A stretch of DNA of 64,000 nt from Lithobates sylvaticus (taxonomy: Eukaryota; Chordata; Amphibia; Anura; Ranidae). Below, piece by piece: positions 1 to 11,631 of the stretch. Made by a program: the position numbers and the translations under genes. The stretch lies in NCBI GenBank assembly GCA_028564925.1, contig CM053027.1, positions 242,241,149 through 242,305,148 on the forward strand. Direction: 5' to 3'. The notes beneath the pieces were generated by a model. It saw nothing but the letters and a program-made list of their open reading frames with translations. It ran no database searches and was not told the DNA's origin. How positions within the stretch are numbered: position 1 is the stretch's first letter; each line of letters starts with the position of its first letter.

Positions 1-235
1 TGCCCATCCATGTCACCCATAAGTACCCATCACTGCCACCCATAAGTACCCATCAGTGCCACCTATGAGTACCCATCATTGCCGCCGATGAGTGCCCATC
101 AGTGCCACCTATCAGTGCCCATCATCAGTACCACCTCATCAGTACCACCTCATCAGTACCACCTCATCAGTGCCCATCAGTGCCCCCTCATCAGTGCCTG
201 TCAGTGCAGCTATATAAGTGCCCATCATTGAAGAA
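1..235. repeat. Degenerate 'cccatcagtgccacct' tandem repeat
   Basis: Variants of a unit of about 16-18 bp (cccatcagtgccacc, sometimes agtacccatc) follow one another from the window edge to 235. A related array (gtgcccatcagtgccgcc) lies at 59520-59640 at the end of another copy of the same repeat family, so the array belongs to the element. Confidence 0.7.
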
Positions 236-513
236 GAAAACTTACTTATTTACAAAAAATGTTAACAGAAACAAAGAAAAACTTTTTTTTTTTTTTAAAT
301 CTGTCTTTTTTTATTTGATGCGCAAAAAATAAAAAATTGCAGAGGTGATCAAATGCCACCAAAAGAAAGCTCTATTTGTGAGAAAAGAAATGATAAAAAA
401 TGTTTTGGGTACAGTGTTGTATGACTGTGCAATTGTCATTCAAATTGCGACAGCGCTAAAAGTTGAAAATTGGCTTGGGCGGGAAGGTGTCTAAGTGCCT
501 GGTATTGAAGTGG
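1..513 (-). mobile_element. Dispersed TTAA-ended repeat, partial (non-autonomous DNA element)
   Basis: The outer part (1-235) is a degenerate tandem array of 'cccatcagtgccacct'-like units. It continues into a unique part and ends in ...gaagtgg|TTAA at 514-517. Antisense stretches such as 'caccaaaagaaagctc' recur at 55440-55460, so this is the same family as the copies near 22.6, 33.1, 55.3 and 59.2 kb. A TTAA next to a ccactt/aagtgg end resembles piggyBac-type insertion, but no transposase is present. The copy runs off the left edge of the window. Confidence 0.6.
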
Positions 514-517
514 TTAA

Positions 518-1461
518 GCAGCTCCAGTGGGGGTATCGCTACACCTGCTATAGCAGCTTCGCAGGTACTATCGCAAATTGTCAGTGACTACAAAGATAGA
601 ACTCTACAGACCACCAAGGGCATTTGTCTAGAGATATTTTTCTGAATTTGAACTTACTATGAAATAAATGGCATAACACGTTGATGTATAACATTATAAA
701 TAATGACTTCTTCAAATGTGTCATTTAAACTGTGTATAATGTGCAAATGGCCTTGATGGAAGAGGGTCTAGTTGTGGGTGGCATCCATTGTGTGCCCAAG
801 CCGCAGTGCTTCCTGAGATGACAGACTCCACTTTTTGCTTTAGGTGTCTGACTGGAAGTGTCTTTCAGTCTGTGCGAAGGCTGCTAGGTCTAGCAAATGG
901 AGTCCACGTAAAACCAGTGCCCTGCTGACACCAAACGTTTGAAGTTGTTTTGCATTCTGAAACTTGTGTTACATTTAGTGTAACCCTAGATGCAAGGGTT
1001 ACCCCTTTGAAGAATAAATCTAAAAAAGTAACTAAGGTTTTGAGGGGATGTAGCTGTATACTCCAGTCCTCAGTCTGCTGAAAAATGTATGTGAATTGAT
1101 ATGTTATCAATATGTTTCAGAGCACCATGAAAGATCTAGCTGGTAACTCCTGTCCCCATATGTAAAAATGCATGCATTGGCTACTTAAAGTGTATCTACC
1201 CCCCCCCCCCCCCCCCCAAAAAAAAAATATATATTGTAACTTGTTAGCCTTTAGACGTTTTGGCAGAATTTTTTCCCTTTGTTTTCACCTGGTATACCTG
1301 CAGATTACCACACTTGCCGTTCTTTCAGGTCTATGTTTTTTTTTGTTCTCAACTGTATACAGTACATGGGGGATCGTTGTCACACAGGCTGAACTTTAAA
1401 ATGTCTGGCTTTGTCCGTTTCCATTACATGGTGGGACAAAGGGACTAGTACTTTACACACT
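518..1461. other. Non-coding stretch without recognised feature
   Basis: Intronic sequence before the LINE insertion. It holds a run of about 17 C followed by A at 1200-1226. Nothing resembling a gene or a known element was recognised; short open frames here show no family resemblance. Confidence 0.5.
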
Positions 1462-1477
1462 AAAAGTTCTTTGCGTG

Positions 1478-2923
1478 GACTACATCTCGCTCAATATAAC
1501 CCCAGTCTTTGAGATGCTTAAGCAGAAGACTCAGTTGTGGGCCCGTCTCCCCCTTGGGGTCATGGGCCGCATAAATCTCGTGAAGATGGTTCTACTACCA
1601 AAAATCTTGTACCTGATCTGGCATTCGCCGGTATACTTGGTGCTTAGGCATTTCAAAGTAATGGAAACTATTCTTAAACCATTCATATGGGGCAATACTA
1701 GACACAAGCTGGCATGGCATAAGCTGAAACATCCGACTGACCTTGCTGGAATGGCACTTCCTGACTTCAACACATACTATCTAGCGGCCCAACTCTCACA
1801 GATCTTTCATGTTGACAAAGTGGACAGGAGCAGGTTTCTGCACTGCTTGTGCCCAAGATGGCTGCTACCCACTCAGGATCCCTTAGTGGCAATAGCGGGG
1901 GGAGTGGAGGGCGAAGGGCGACTCTCTGACAAGCGCTCCCTACTTTACCAATATAAGAAGATATGGAATATGGCCTCAGATAAACTGCACATTACACCAC
2001 CGCACAAATATACTTCCCTATGGCACAATAGAACACTACCAGAGTTTGACCTCATTCAGGATAGTGAGGTGTGGAGCTCCAGGGGCATATACTACCTGTC
2101 ACACATTACTCAAAACGGGAAACTGAAGACCTTCGATAGCCTGAAAGCTGAATTTACACTACCGGACCACATGTTATTCAGATATGTACAACTACGACAC
2201 GTCTTTCGCGCACAGTTCCCCCTAGACGACCTCTCCCTAAATGACAACCCCTTAGTGGCGGCGATAAAATACCCAGACCCTAAAAAGCTGATATCTCAGT
2301 TCTATAGCATGCTAACAGTACCACAGGCGACCACCTCAGCCTACGCATTAAAGTCCAGATGGGAGGGAGAGATGGGCATTATAGAGGATGACGAGTGGAG
2401 TGATGCTCTAGATACATGCAAGTTGGTGTCCCCTAAATTATCAGACCGCCTAACTCAGATCTATATAATACACAGGGCCTACCTCACGCCACTTAGAGTA
2501 TCTAGGTATAAAAACAACCAGCCGGCAACCTGTCCAATGTGCGACCTAGCGGTAGGCACGTTCTACCACTTAATATGGCAATGCACCAAAATCCAGGTAT
2601 TCTGGACACAAGTTGTGCGCTTTTTGCATGATACAATGGGCTCTCCAATAACGCTTCAACCAAAACCATGCCTCCTGGGTATCTTTTCAGACCCGGGACT
2701 CAATAAATCCACCAAAACATTCCTGCATGAAACACTCTTTTCAGCACGAAAAGTCATTGCCAGAGCCTGGATGAGACCTGACCCGCCGGGACTCTCACAT
2801 TGGATAGTGGAGGTTAATAATGCTCTACCTTACAAAAAACTAATCTATTCTCACAGAGGATGCCCACTCAAATACGAAAAGATATGGGAGAGCTGGCTTA
2901 AAGCCCCTGAAACATGTCTTTGA
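1478..2923 (+). pseudogene. LINE ORF2 C-terminal fragment
   Basis: About 480 residues are open without interruption. The region downstream of the reverse transcriptase begins with ARLPLGVMGRINLVKMVLLP and FIWGNTRHKL, typical of L1-clade ORF2. Near residues 353-370 there is a CCHC zinc-knuckle-like motif, CPMCDLAVGTFYHLIWQC (CX2CX8HX4C), as in L1 ORF2 C-termini. The end reads KYEKIWESWLKAPETCL-stop. The fragment begins at the truncation point with no ATG of its own, so it is a remnant of an ORF2 of more than 1,200 residues and cannot act as a reverse transcriptase. Confidence 0.9.
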
Positions 2924-3431
2924 TGTGCAATGTGATATACTGGATTCCTGGACCTCTCACCCCTCCTCTTTTTGTCTCTATTTCTTCCTCTGTGGCCATT
3001 TTCAGGTGTCCCCCCTTATTCCTCAAAACTTTCCTCTCCAAGAGTCCCCTACGATGTACATGTATATATAGAAGATGTAAGGAGAAGGAAGGCGGTGTCC
3101 TTCACCAAGCCATAATAAACACACTGTATGCATGGGACTAATTGTGCACGGTACTAGTGAAGATGGCTATGGAAAGGAGCTGCGCTAAAGATTGAAACAT
3201 AAAATACTAAATATGGGCTAAATGTTATTTCGCCCAGATAACTATACGTTTCACGTGAAAAAGTGTCAAAGAGGAAGTCTGCATGCCATCAGACTATTAT
3301 AAAAATGAATAAATAAAAGCCCGGCTGAGCTTGTCCTATTTGTGTGGAAGTAAAGTAAAATGTGCAAAGTGGGTATCCACTGATTAGTGAGATCAAAGGA
3401 CGACCTATAAAGCATAAATTGAAAAGCTAGT

Positions 3432-3860
3432 GAAAAATAAGTAAACACCCTGCTGAGCAATCAATTATATATGATACCTGTTATCGACTGTTTTTATATC
3501 ATATATTGTATATGGTGTGCAAATTATAACCCAAACTGTAACCAGTGAGCCTTGGTGTAAATAGTCCAAAATAAAGGATGATATTTAAATTTAATAACAA
3601 CAAAAAAGAGTGAACACCCTACAGGGCGTTCGGGACAATATTATACCTGTTGTTGACTATTGGAAAATAAACGCCAACTTGATACTATAACTTTAAAGTT
3701 ACGTGCAAGCTATAACCTGGAATATAGCTAGTGAACATTAAGTGACAATAAAGCTAAATAAGGAAAAACAATAATAATGAAAACAATAAACACCCTACAG
3801 AGCCTAAAAATTGCAATGGTGACCGGATAAGTGTATAATCTCCTGGGGGTGTGAGAAAAA
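3432..3860 (+). repeat. Three degenerate ~170-bp units in the LINE 3' part
   Basis: The segment 'aacaccct' with similar flanks recurs at 3444, 3613 and 3789. The units share 'acctgtt.t.gact', an 'aaataaa'-like stretch and a 'gtgcaa.ttataac' stretch. Spacing is 169 and 176 bp. They lie between the ORF2 stop and the poly(A) tail and moved with the LINE. Confidence 0.55.
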
Positions 3861-4209
3861 CGATCTCCCAGAGAAATATAGTCAATCACAAACAATATAT
3901 ATAAATGTGCGTCTTGATATGCACAATGTAGCAAACAAGTTCCGTGCTTTTAACAGTCTATGTGAAGACTCCCAAATTCTTGAAGTAAAAGTGACTTATA
4001 TGACACCAAGAAAAGATGTGAAGACCTCCACCATAGGGCAAACTTGTCTCCTTACCGGAACTATATGGTCCCTTTTTAGGGGGACCTTTCACGCAAGTGG
4101 CTCTCAACCCTAGCCAGGGGTATACTGGGGGGAACGTCCGATATCCAACCAATCAGAATAACTCGTCCAGAATGGCTCCCAACCAGGGTCCTTCTCTGAT
4201 GTCAGCTCA

Positions 4210-4480
4210 GGATCAGGCTCAGTGGCCAAATTGCAGTTGGAACCAGAGGGGATTAAAGAGAGCTCACATAGTGTGAAATCCAACGATATTTTATTGTATA
4301 AAAATAAGTAAACACTTACAGTGTAGCAAAATTAGATAGGCATGAAGCGAGCCGGCCGGTCTCGCAAATACAGCCCGTGGTATGGGATCACGTCTTACAG
4401 CGGTAGCGTCAGGACGTAGCTCCTCCTCCCTACGCGTTTCGTCATCAACGGACGTCGTCACGGGGCACGTGTGAAGTTAG
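4210..4480 (-). mobile_element. Antisense Pol II retroelement-like 3' end embedded in the LINE tail
   Basis: Read on the minus strand this piece carries 'gacgaaacgcgtaggg' (about 4430-4447) and a poly(A) signal AATAAA (4290-4295) followed by 'tatcgttggatttcac'. Ends of this kind ('gaaacgcgt') occur near the 3' ends of amphibian retroelements. It lies inside the LINE target site duplication, so it may be an older insertion carried as a passenger. The family assignment is a guess. Confidence 0.3.
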
Positions 4481-4658
4481 TGCACTAGTGAAGATGTCTC
4501 GTATTGATACACACATTACGAAGAGATTTGAATATCTCCTATAAACAATACTGATTGCTATGTTTGGAGTTGTTGTTAAAAAAAAAAACATTGTTTGTAC
4601 CTTTTTCTGTCTTTGCTCAATAAAGCTTTGTTAAAAAAAAAAAAAAAGTTCTTTGCGT

Positions 4659-5052
4659 AATCTTAAGTTTACAGGCTAGTGACAAGGATGCTGCCTTTCT
4701 GGCAAGATCAAAAGGCATTTTCTGTGCTTGCCTAAACATTTTTAGATATGGTGTCTGCATCATTTTTTAGGCTAAGGCTTGTTTTCAGGTTTAGATATGC
4801 TTTATATAGCTTTACTGCATATCGAGCATTTTAGTTAAAAATCTATTTTTATTCCAAGTCTGACAATAAAATGCATTGGTGACCCATGCAGCATTATGTA
4901 GGTTTGTTACCCTATGGTTCCATACCTTCCATATATCTTACATCTAATAGAATAAAAGAACTGGGGAGGCATTAGGTACTCTCCTACACAGAGTATATAA
5001 CCAATTTAAATGCAGCTATTTATTTATATTATACACATATACACACAGTATG

Positions 5053-5055
<3 letters not shown>
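4659..5055. other. Intronic stretch without recognised feature
   Basis: AT-rich, apparently unique intron between the LINE and the TA microsatellite. No exon, repeat end or RNA gene was recognised. Confidence 0.5.
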
Positions 5056-5121
<66 letters not shown>

Positions 5122-5162
5122 GTATATCTATATAGATATATCTATATATATATATGTGTATG
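5056..5162. repeat. (TA)n microsatellite
   Basis: About 100 bp of nearly pure TA/AT with a few interruptions (agtatatctatatag), 200 bp downstream of the PLXNA2 exon in the direction of transcription. It is self-complementary and likely variable in length. Confidence 0.95.
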
Positions 5163-5343
5163 TATATGTAGAGTGTGTTTACATACACAAAAAAATGGTT
5201 ATCCGTTACCAATTATCAAGATTAAAATTTGTAAGCATTCCTATACCTAAAATCATATATTTATACAATAAAATACCACACAGGTAATTTTTCTGTGTGG
5301 ACATCTAATAAAAAAAATCTTAGACAATATCTTTGACTTTAGT

Positions 5344-5370
5344 AAAAAAAAAAAAAAAAAAAATGCATAC
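5344..5370 (-). promoter_or_regulatory. Splice donor of the second coding exon followed by a T20 tract
   Basis: The donor gtatgc is weaker than consensus (C instead of T at +6, T at +3). It is followed at +8 by 20 uninterrupted T on the minus strand. U-rich tracts just downstream of weak donors are known binding sites for TIA1-type proteins, which help U1 snRNP bind. That this tract does so here is inference. Confidence 0.4.
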
Positions 5371-5553
5371 CTTTTTAATTTTGCCACTTTTGGTCCCCAC
5401 AAATACCACGCTGTAATTGTTGTAGATGTAGGAGGTCAGAGAGGTCATCCTGTCTCTGCTTTCTGTATATAATGTAACGCCCTCAACCAAGTTAAGTCCG
5501 CCCAAGGGTTGGTTAATATCCAAACCACAGAAGTTGTCATCAATGGGTACTGG
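5371..5553 (-). CDS. PLXNA2: Plexin A2, second coding exon (end of sema domain)
   Basis: This exon encodes 61 residues, [19 protein letters not shown] to [13 protein letters not shown], which continue the sema beta-propeller after the TKA end of the 27.6-28.8 kb exon. The acceptor is tatgtctttcag|CCA and the donor is AAG|gtatgc; both junctions are phase 0. From memory the residues match the same exon of human PLXNA2 with only a few conservative changes (for example KIKK for KLKK), and the human exon has the same ends. There are no stops or frameshifts. The preceding intron is 22,069 bp. The next exon lies outside the window. A 20-base T run follows the donor closely. Confidence 0.97.
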
Positions 5554-6112
5554 CTGAAAGACATAGATAAACAAATAGGTCATTGAAGAAATAAATATTC
5601 CAGATTCTAAAGTAATATAATAATTTCACAGATTCCACTTTGTAAAAACAAGTGGAATTTTATTCCAACGCAGAAGTGATATAATTTATAGCAGTTCTAT
5701 CAGTCATTTGGTATTTCCTTGTGCCAAAGGAAAAACACAAAATCAGTGATGTGGTCTATGCTCTAAATCACAGCTTCTTTAGTAATTAGTATACAGTTTT
5801 ATGGGAAAAAAATAAATAAAAATCTTTCAGCCCAATTTCTAATCTTCAGTAATACAGTTAAAGTAGTATTAAACCCTCAACATTTTTTAGTATAATACAT
5901 TGAGCACAATAAAATAAGCATTCTCCAGTAAACTATTTGTTACAATTCTTACTTACAACTTTCCTGCACGCTCAGTGCTGCTTCCCTGAACTTCGGGTCT
6001 TCACAGGAAAGGGTTAACAGTGGACAATGCAGTCTCTAGCATGTTAGCTTAGAGCAGTAGTTCTCAATTCCTCTCAATTCCTGTCCCCAACTAAGAGGCC
6101 AGATTTTAAGTA
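5554..6112. other. Intronic stretch with a MITE end fragment
   Basis: Mostly unassigned AT-rich intron. At 5858-5885 'ttaaagtagtattaaaccc' matches the end of the MITE family seen at 18.3, 25.9 and 60.5 kb. The other end was not found, so only a fragment is supported. Confidence 0.45.
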
Positions 6113-6365
6113 TAAGGATGGGTTCACACTGCAGCACAGAGCGGCTTACAGCAGGCGTGCGGTGCTTCCCTGTTCACCATCTCAGGTCTGATTTCAGCCC
6201 GAATTTCTGGACCTGAAACAGACCAGAAGATGCACAGGACTCCTGTGCCAATTTGCACCGGAGCTGCTCCGGAGATGTGTGAACCGGCTCCATAGAGAGA
6301 CGCTCACAATCTCCTGACATGTGAATTGGATGCATCCAGTTCGCAATAGTGTGAACCCAGCCTTA
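6113..6365. mobile_element. MITE with 'gggttcacact' inverted ends
   Basis: Left end taaggatgggttcacactg and right end tagtgtgaacccagcctta are inverted copies, and the 253-bp interior is non-coding. Ends TTA/TAA are consistent with the 3-bp TWA duplication of Harbinger-type elements. Relatives are at 8158-8380 and 55908-56150. Confidence 0.75.
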
Positions 6366-8157
6366 TCTTGGGGAGATGCAGACTAGAATACTGCAATCAC
6401 TGAGCAGCAAATGATATCACCTGTGATGTATTTTAGTTATCATGCACACCTGGCCTGTAAGTGGGACTTGAGGACAACAGTTATGACCCAGAGGAGTGCT
6501 TGTCATTCTAGGCTATGGGGGCTGTGTGTTTCTACTGATGCACATAGTTTAGGGAGACTCAATTTTAGTCAGTGCATGCACGGGTGGCTCCATAGGATGC
6601 TGCAAGAAGCCACCCTTAAATAGAAAACCTGGAGCAGCGGTCATGGCACAAGCTTAAAACAGGAACACAGCCAAGGATTAAAATAGAATTAGGCTACATA
6701 CTCAGCTAAGTGATTTAATCTGCTGCTGAAATGCTTAAAAATTGGAAGGTTTGATATCACATTATGCCACAGGAGCTTTTCTTTGCTGACTTTTGCTGAC
6801 CACTACCTAGAACACCTGATTTTGTGCTGACCAGAGAAAAAAATTGTTTGCAAACATTTGTTCCAGCTATCACAATAAAGCCAACAATTCTTAATAACTG
6901 ATAAAACTGCAAATTGATATACAGTGGCATTGGTGGCCATAGGCTGGTGGAGACCTGTGTGGAAAAATGGTTCAATCTTTCCTTTAAAGCTTGTCACTTT
7001 TGCCACATCAGTAGACTCTCTTGTAAAGCCACCCTTCCAAGATACTTCTTGGTATGGATGTCTATCTTGCATTAATTCCCATTCATATCCCACCATTAAG
7101 ATAGCTCTATTTAGCATCAGGGATGACTAGAAAATTCATATGTACATTAGGTCAAATAAATCATGGTGAATAAATGTTTACACGGTTTGCCTGTGACTGT
7201 CTGCAAACAAATCTGAACATTGAAGACCATGAGGAAAATGGACGAATACAATATTAATGCAAATTTGATTGGCAGAGAAGATTTTGTGGCAGGATATTCT
7301 CTGTCATTCGGAATGCAATTTAACTAATAAGTATCAACTAATAAAGAAGTATAGTACTTCCTTGTTATAGTAATGATGTCATAGGCTGGCACAAATCCAC
7401 TGCAATCTGCAATTGTAGCAGCTAAATTCCTACAGGAGTTTGCTCACACAAATTAATCCTGGGGACCCTAAACTTTGGGATGGAACACCAGCTCCCTGAA
7501 TAAACATGATACATTTCATTAATTTATCAAGTGGTGTGAAAATTGCTAAACTGAAATCACTGGTAGGACAGATTTTCTGATATATACCCATTGCTATTTA
7601 TTAGCTTACATCACCAGCTTCAGCCACATCCCTTCACATTCATGGTAGACCTGTTGGGCTGTCTTGACTTTTGGTGTCCTTGTAGATCAGTACAGACACT
7701 ATTGTCCTAATGCTGTATTTGGTTGTACAACATGGATGTATCTGGATCTAATTTCACAAAATATGTCATTTACAGAAAAGGAAAATGCACAGGATGCATT
7801 AATATTCTGTCAGGGTTCTTTATAAATGAAAAGGCTAGTTATCTTGCAAAACATTATTATGACAGCCGTTATGTCAGGGTTTCTGACAGGACGACAAGAA
7901 GATGGGCATGGTGTCACTTTAAATCTGTCTGTATTTTTCCCCTAAGACAAGTGCTGGAGTTTAATTTATCTAACACCGTCAATGGAGGAATGAACATTCA
8001 GTGCTTCCTGTCTGAATAAAATGCAAAGCATAAATAAGCCCCACTCTAGACAAAATATTTAAGTTCTGGACTTGACAGGTTTCACGAAGAACAAGAAGTG
8101 AAAGAAAATTTTGAGTTGAGTAAAAACAAGTCAGCACAACACAAAACTTGACATTTT
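6366..8157. other. Repeat-poor intronic stretch, possible regulatory DNA
   Basis: About 1.8 kb with no recognised repeat ends. It includes an octamer ATGCAAAT at 7257-7264 in a dense, non-repetitive block (7190-7330). Several short open frames show no protein family. Conservation would have to be tested by alignment. Confidence 0.3.
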
Positions 8158-8380
8158 TAGGCTGGGTTCACTCTAGCTGCAAACCTCCATTTCAGGTGCG
8201 AATCAGGTCCGAATTTTTGCCTCAATTCGGACCTGAAATGGAGCCAAAGACATAGAGGACCCTTTTCTAGTGCGGACCATGGCCGCCCAGAGCTGTGTTG
8301 AGAGCTGGTCAGTCTCCTGTCATGTGAATTGGGTGTGGGGAAACCCACATCCAATTGGCATAAGTGTGAACCCAGCCTAA
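8158..8380. mobile_element. MITE with 'gggttcac' inverted ends
   Basis: Left end ttaggctgggttcactct and right end agtgtgaacccagcctaa are near-perfect inverted copies. The interior includes 'caggtccgaattttt' and its partner 'attcggacctgaaatgg'. Non-coding, same group as 6113-6365. Confidence 0.8.
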
Positions 8381-8637
8381 ATATGTATACATTATATCAA
8401 AAGCACATTACATAAACCGGGTACAGAAATGTGATATACATACAAATACGCGTACAAAAAGTACAGAGAATTGCTCATAAACACAAGTCACTACCTCCAC
8501 TGGCACTGAGATATACAAGGAAATAGCTAAACAAAAAATAGCTAAACAAATACATAGAAAAGTGGAGATACCAGAACATAATAGTAAGGAGAAGTGTAAA
8601 CAGCAGACAACTGGAAGCAACTGACAATGTTTCAGGG

Positions 8638-9535
8638 TTAAGGCCCCATGCACACGAGACGCAGATGCAAACTCTGCTGAACGCGTGTTTTAAAAAGCAG
8701 AAACCTGCGTTTAAAAACGCGCGTTTTGCTGTGTTTTCATGCCGCGTTTAGACGAGTTTAGACGCGTTTGCGTCTATAAGCATTTGTAAAGATAACATCA
8801 TATAGACCCTCCCCAAGCTCAGAAAGCATGTATTATTAACTATTTCTGCCAATTTGATCAGAGTGAGCAGCAGCAGCAGAGAGATCAGTTGTACACTTGC
8901 ATTTGCCTCTCTTTCTGTGTTTTTTTTTTTTAAATGGATCCCATATTGAATATATGTCAGGAAATGCTCCTGATGTTGCTCTTGATGCGGCAGCAATGTC
9001 GTCGCAAATTTGCATGAGAGGTCCAGAATCAGAGCTCGTCGATATTGGACCCATCCGTTAATGGCACAGCGAATGTCCGTTGGATATTTCACAAACATGT
9101 ATGCATTTCACAAACATGTATACATCAGTGAGTATATATGCTCTATGAACTATCTAAACTAATTACGACATTTTAAACAATTTTTTCTAGTATTTTTTTA
9201 TGGTTTACCATCATATTTCTGAGTTTTCTGCTCCAAAAAATTGGGTTCCTTTAAAAAGGCTTATAAACGCAAACGCGGCTAAACGCAGGTGCCTGCGTTT
9301 AGCCGCGTTTAGCTGCGTTTTGCGTCTGAAAAGCAGAAAAGCAAAGTGTCTGAACGCATTTTTTTGCTTCTGGAAAAAAAACGAGGTTAAACGCAACTGC
9401 ATAAAAACGGGAAAAAACTAGACTGTGTACATGGACACATAGGATAACATTGCATGCGTTCAGGTGCAGTTGAAAAAAGTGTCCAACTGCCTCTGAACGC
9501 GCGTTTAACAGCGCCTCGTGTGCATGAGGCCTAAT
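8638..9535. mobile_element. ~0.9 kb MITE with 'aggccccatgcacacgag' ends
   Basis: The ends taaggccccatgcacacgag and ctcgtgtgcatgaggcctaa are inverted copies. The interior is rich in aaacgcg/cgcgttt words and includes the perfect palindrome ggctaaacgcag...ctgcgtttagcc at about 9276-9304. No coding sequence. Similar ends occur at 42879-43258 and 45489-45900. Confidence 0.75.
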
Positions 9536-9941
9536 ACTCCTTTATCAAGTCACGTCCCACCTGCTGTTTGGTTGCCTGGGTGTTTAACCTAAATGGGCCA
9601 AAATGGTACCAAACACCCTAGCCCTGCCTCCTTCTGTGGCAGGAAGTAATTTTTACTATCTAGACTTGGATAGTCTAGACTTGGACCGATAAGGAGAAAG
9701 TTCTGCTAGATTTGGCCATTTTAAAACACCAGACACCATATATAATTAGTAGATTTGGGAACAGTGACTACAATATGGTAACATTAGGTGAGAATTAAGA
9801 ATGTTTGTTCAATTTTATAATCAGTGGGGTCAAATCAATTTTTTTTTTTTTTCGACCAGAATGATGGGAAAATTCAAAGGAGCAGGATGGAAAAAAAATT
9901 TAGAGCAAATTTCTAAGTCAATGTGTTTTTTGTTTGTGAAA

Positions 9942-9986
<45 letters not shown>

Positions 9987-10929
9987 TTCCAAAGATTAAT
10001 GTTAAAAGCAAACAACATTTGTTCAGTCGACAAATCTACAATGAATTTTCATACGAATATGTATGACCATATGTTTACAAGTCTACCAGCATATAGCAAG
10101 CTTAAGGGCTTGGGCAAGGAGGCTACAAAAACTATACAAAACTAAACAGAAAAGTTTAAGGAACACGGCACTTAAATAAACAAATAAATAAAACTAAGAG
10201 ATCACTGTGAATGTGTGAGGCATGTAAGCCAAGGCTTTGCCAGTTCGGAATTGTAATGCCAACACGTTCTGAGCACATAAAATCTGACCATGCTCTGATA
10301 CAGACATTATTTTATATTCAGTGTAGTATTTAGACACCACCCTGACCCTGATTGTGCCCTCAACAGTGTACACATAGCAAAACTCCCCACACCCCCATGT
10401 ATCACCCTTTCCCTAGTGTCTGCGCTAGCTTATGTGATCTGACTGTCTGCAAAAAGATTCTCTGTTTTCTGCTGACTGTCCAAAGTAGCTTCTCTTGCAC
10501 AATTCCTACCACTGTGTGCTCGATTTTACTCCAAAGAAAGAAAAAAAACATCTCAGAAACAGCCACGCCAGGATCTCCCTTTTCACTCTCCAGTCAATGA
10601 TCGGGTCCTTCTCCGCATCCTCTCCCGAAAGGAGGCCAGCTGCTATCCCTCTCTCTCTCTCTACAGCAACAGCCAGTTCTTGCCTATTTTTCTCCCCTTT
10701 CCATGACCATCATCTCCTCTTCCTTTCTTTCCCCCAGCCACAATCATCTTACCTTTTATCCTCCAAAATGCTTGCTCCCTAGCATTTTCTGTCCATGCTC
10801 AGATCCCACTTCACCCTTCTATGGTGCTCATTATTTACTATGTTGATCAAATCATTTATGTCCAGCTAAACTATTATTTGATTGCGAGTAATATGCAATA
10901 GTGTAGTCAATCAATTAGAGCTAAAAAAA
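9536..10929. other. Intronic stretch with one (AT)n microsatellite
   Basis: A pure (AT)n tract of about 40 bp lies at 9942-9982. The stretch 10580-10750 is pyrimidine-rich on the plus strand. No gene or repeat end was recognised. Confidence 0.5.
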
Positions 10930-11631
10930 ACTAGAAAAAATACAATTTCTGGGGAAATTGTGTGACGTGTTCTTGCCTCCACCTACTGGAGTGGGCGTAG
11001 AAACTGGGTGGAGTGGCTTGAGTAACTAAACATTTATTTATTTTTTTCAAAAATAATTTTTTTTTTGAATGATTTTTTTTAAATGATTTTTTAGATTTTT
11101 ATTCAATTTTTTCTAAAAATAATTTTTTCAAAATTATTTTTTTCAAAATTATTTTTTTTCACATTTTTTTTTCAAATTTCCTAATTTTCATTTTTTTCTA
11201 AAATGATTGATTTTTTTTTTATAAAAATTTTTTTTTTTTCAAAAATAATTTTTTTTTCAAAAATAATTTTTTCTTCAAAAAAAAATTTTTTTTATGATTT
11301 TTTTTAATTATTATTATTTTTTTTAAATGATTTTTTTCTAAAAATGTTTTTTTCTTCAAATTTCCTAAATTTTCATTTTTTTTCTAAAATGATTGATTTT
11401 TTTTTTTATAAAAAATTTTTTTTTTCAAAAATTATTTTTTTTTTAATGATTTTTTTTTAATTATTATTATTTTTTTTTAATATTATGTATTTTTTCTAAA
11501 ATTATTTTTTTTTCAAAAAGATTTTTTTTCAAATTTCCTAATTTTCATTTTTTTTTCTAAAATTATTTTATTTTTATTTTTTTTATTATTATTATTATTT
11601 TTTTTTTATTTTTTTTGTTTTTTTCAAATTT

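Larger units (their letters stand above)
1477..4643 (+). mobile_element. L1-clade LINE, 5' truncated, with target site duplication
   Basis: The insertion is bounded by a 15-bp direct repeat, aaaagttctttgcgt, at 1462-1476 and 4644-4658. The 3' end has AATAAA (4619-4624) and an A-rich tail. This marks one retrotransposition event of about 3.17 kb. It keeps the last third of ORF2 (to 2923) and a very long 1.7 kb 3' part. The ORF1, endonuclease and core reverse transcriptase parts were lost by 5' truncation. The near-perfect duplication and the uninterrupted reading frame suggest a young insertion. L1 versus Tx1 subgroup cannot be settled by eye. Confidence 0.9.

Noticed and set aside
5024-5212. 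Minus-strand open frame of Ile/Tyr repeats
   Set aside because: It is the translation of the TA microsatellite.
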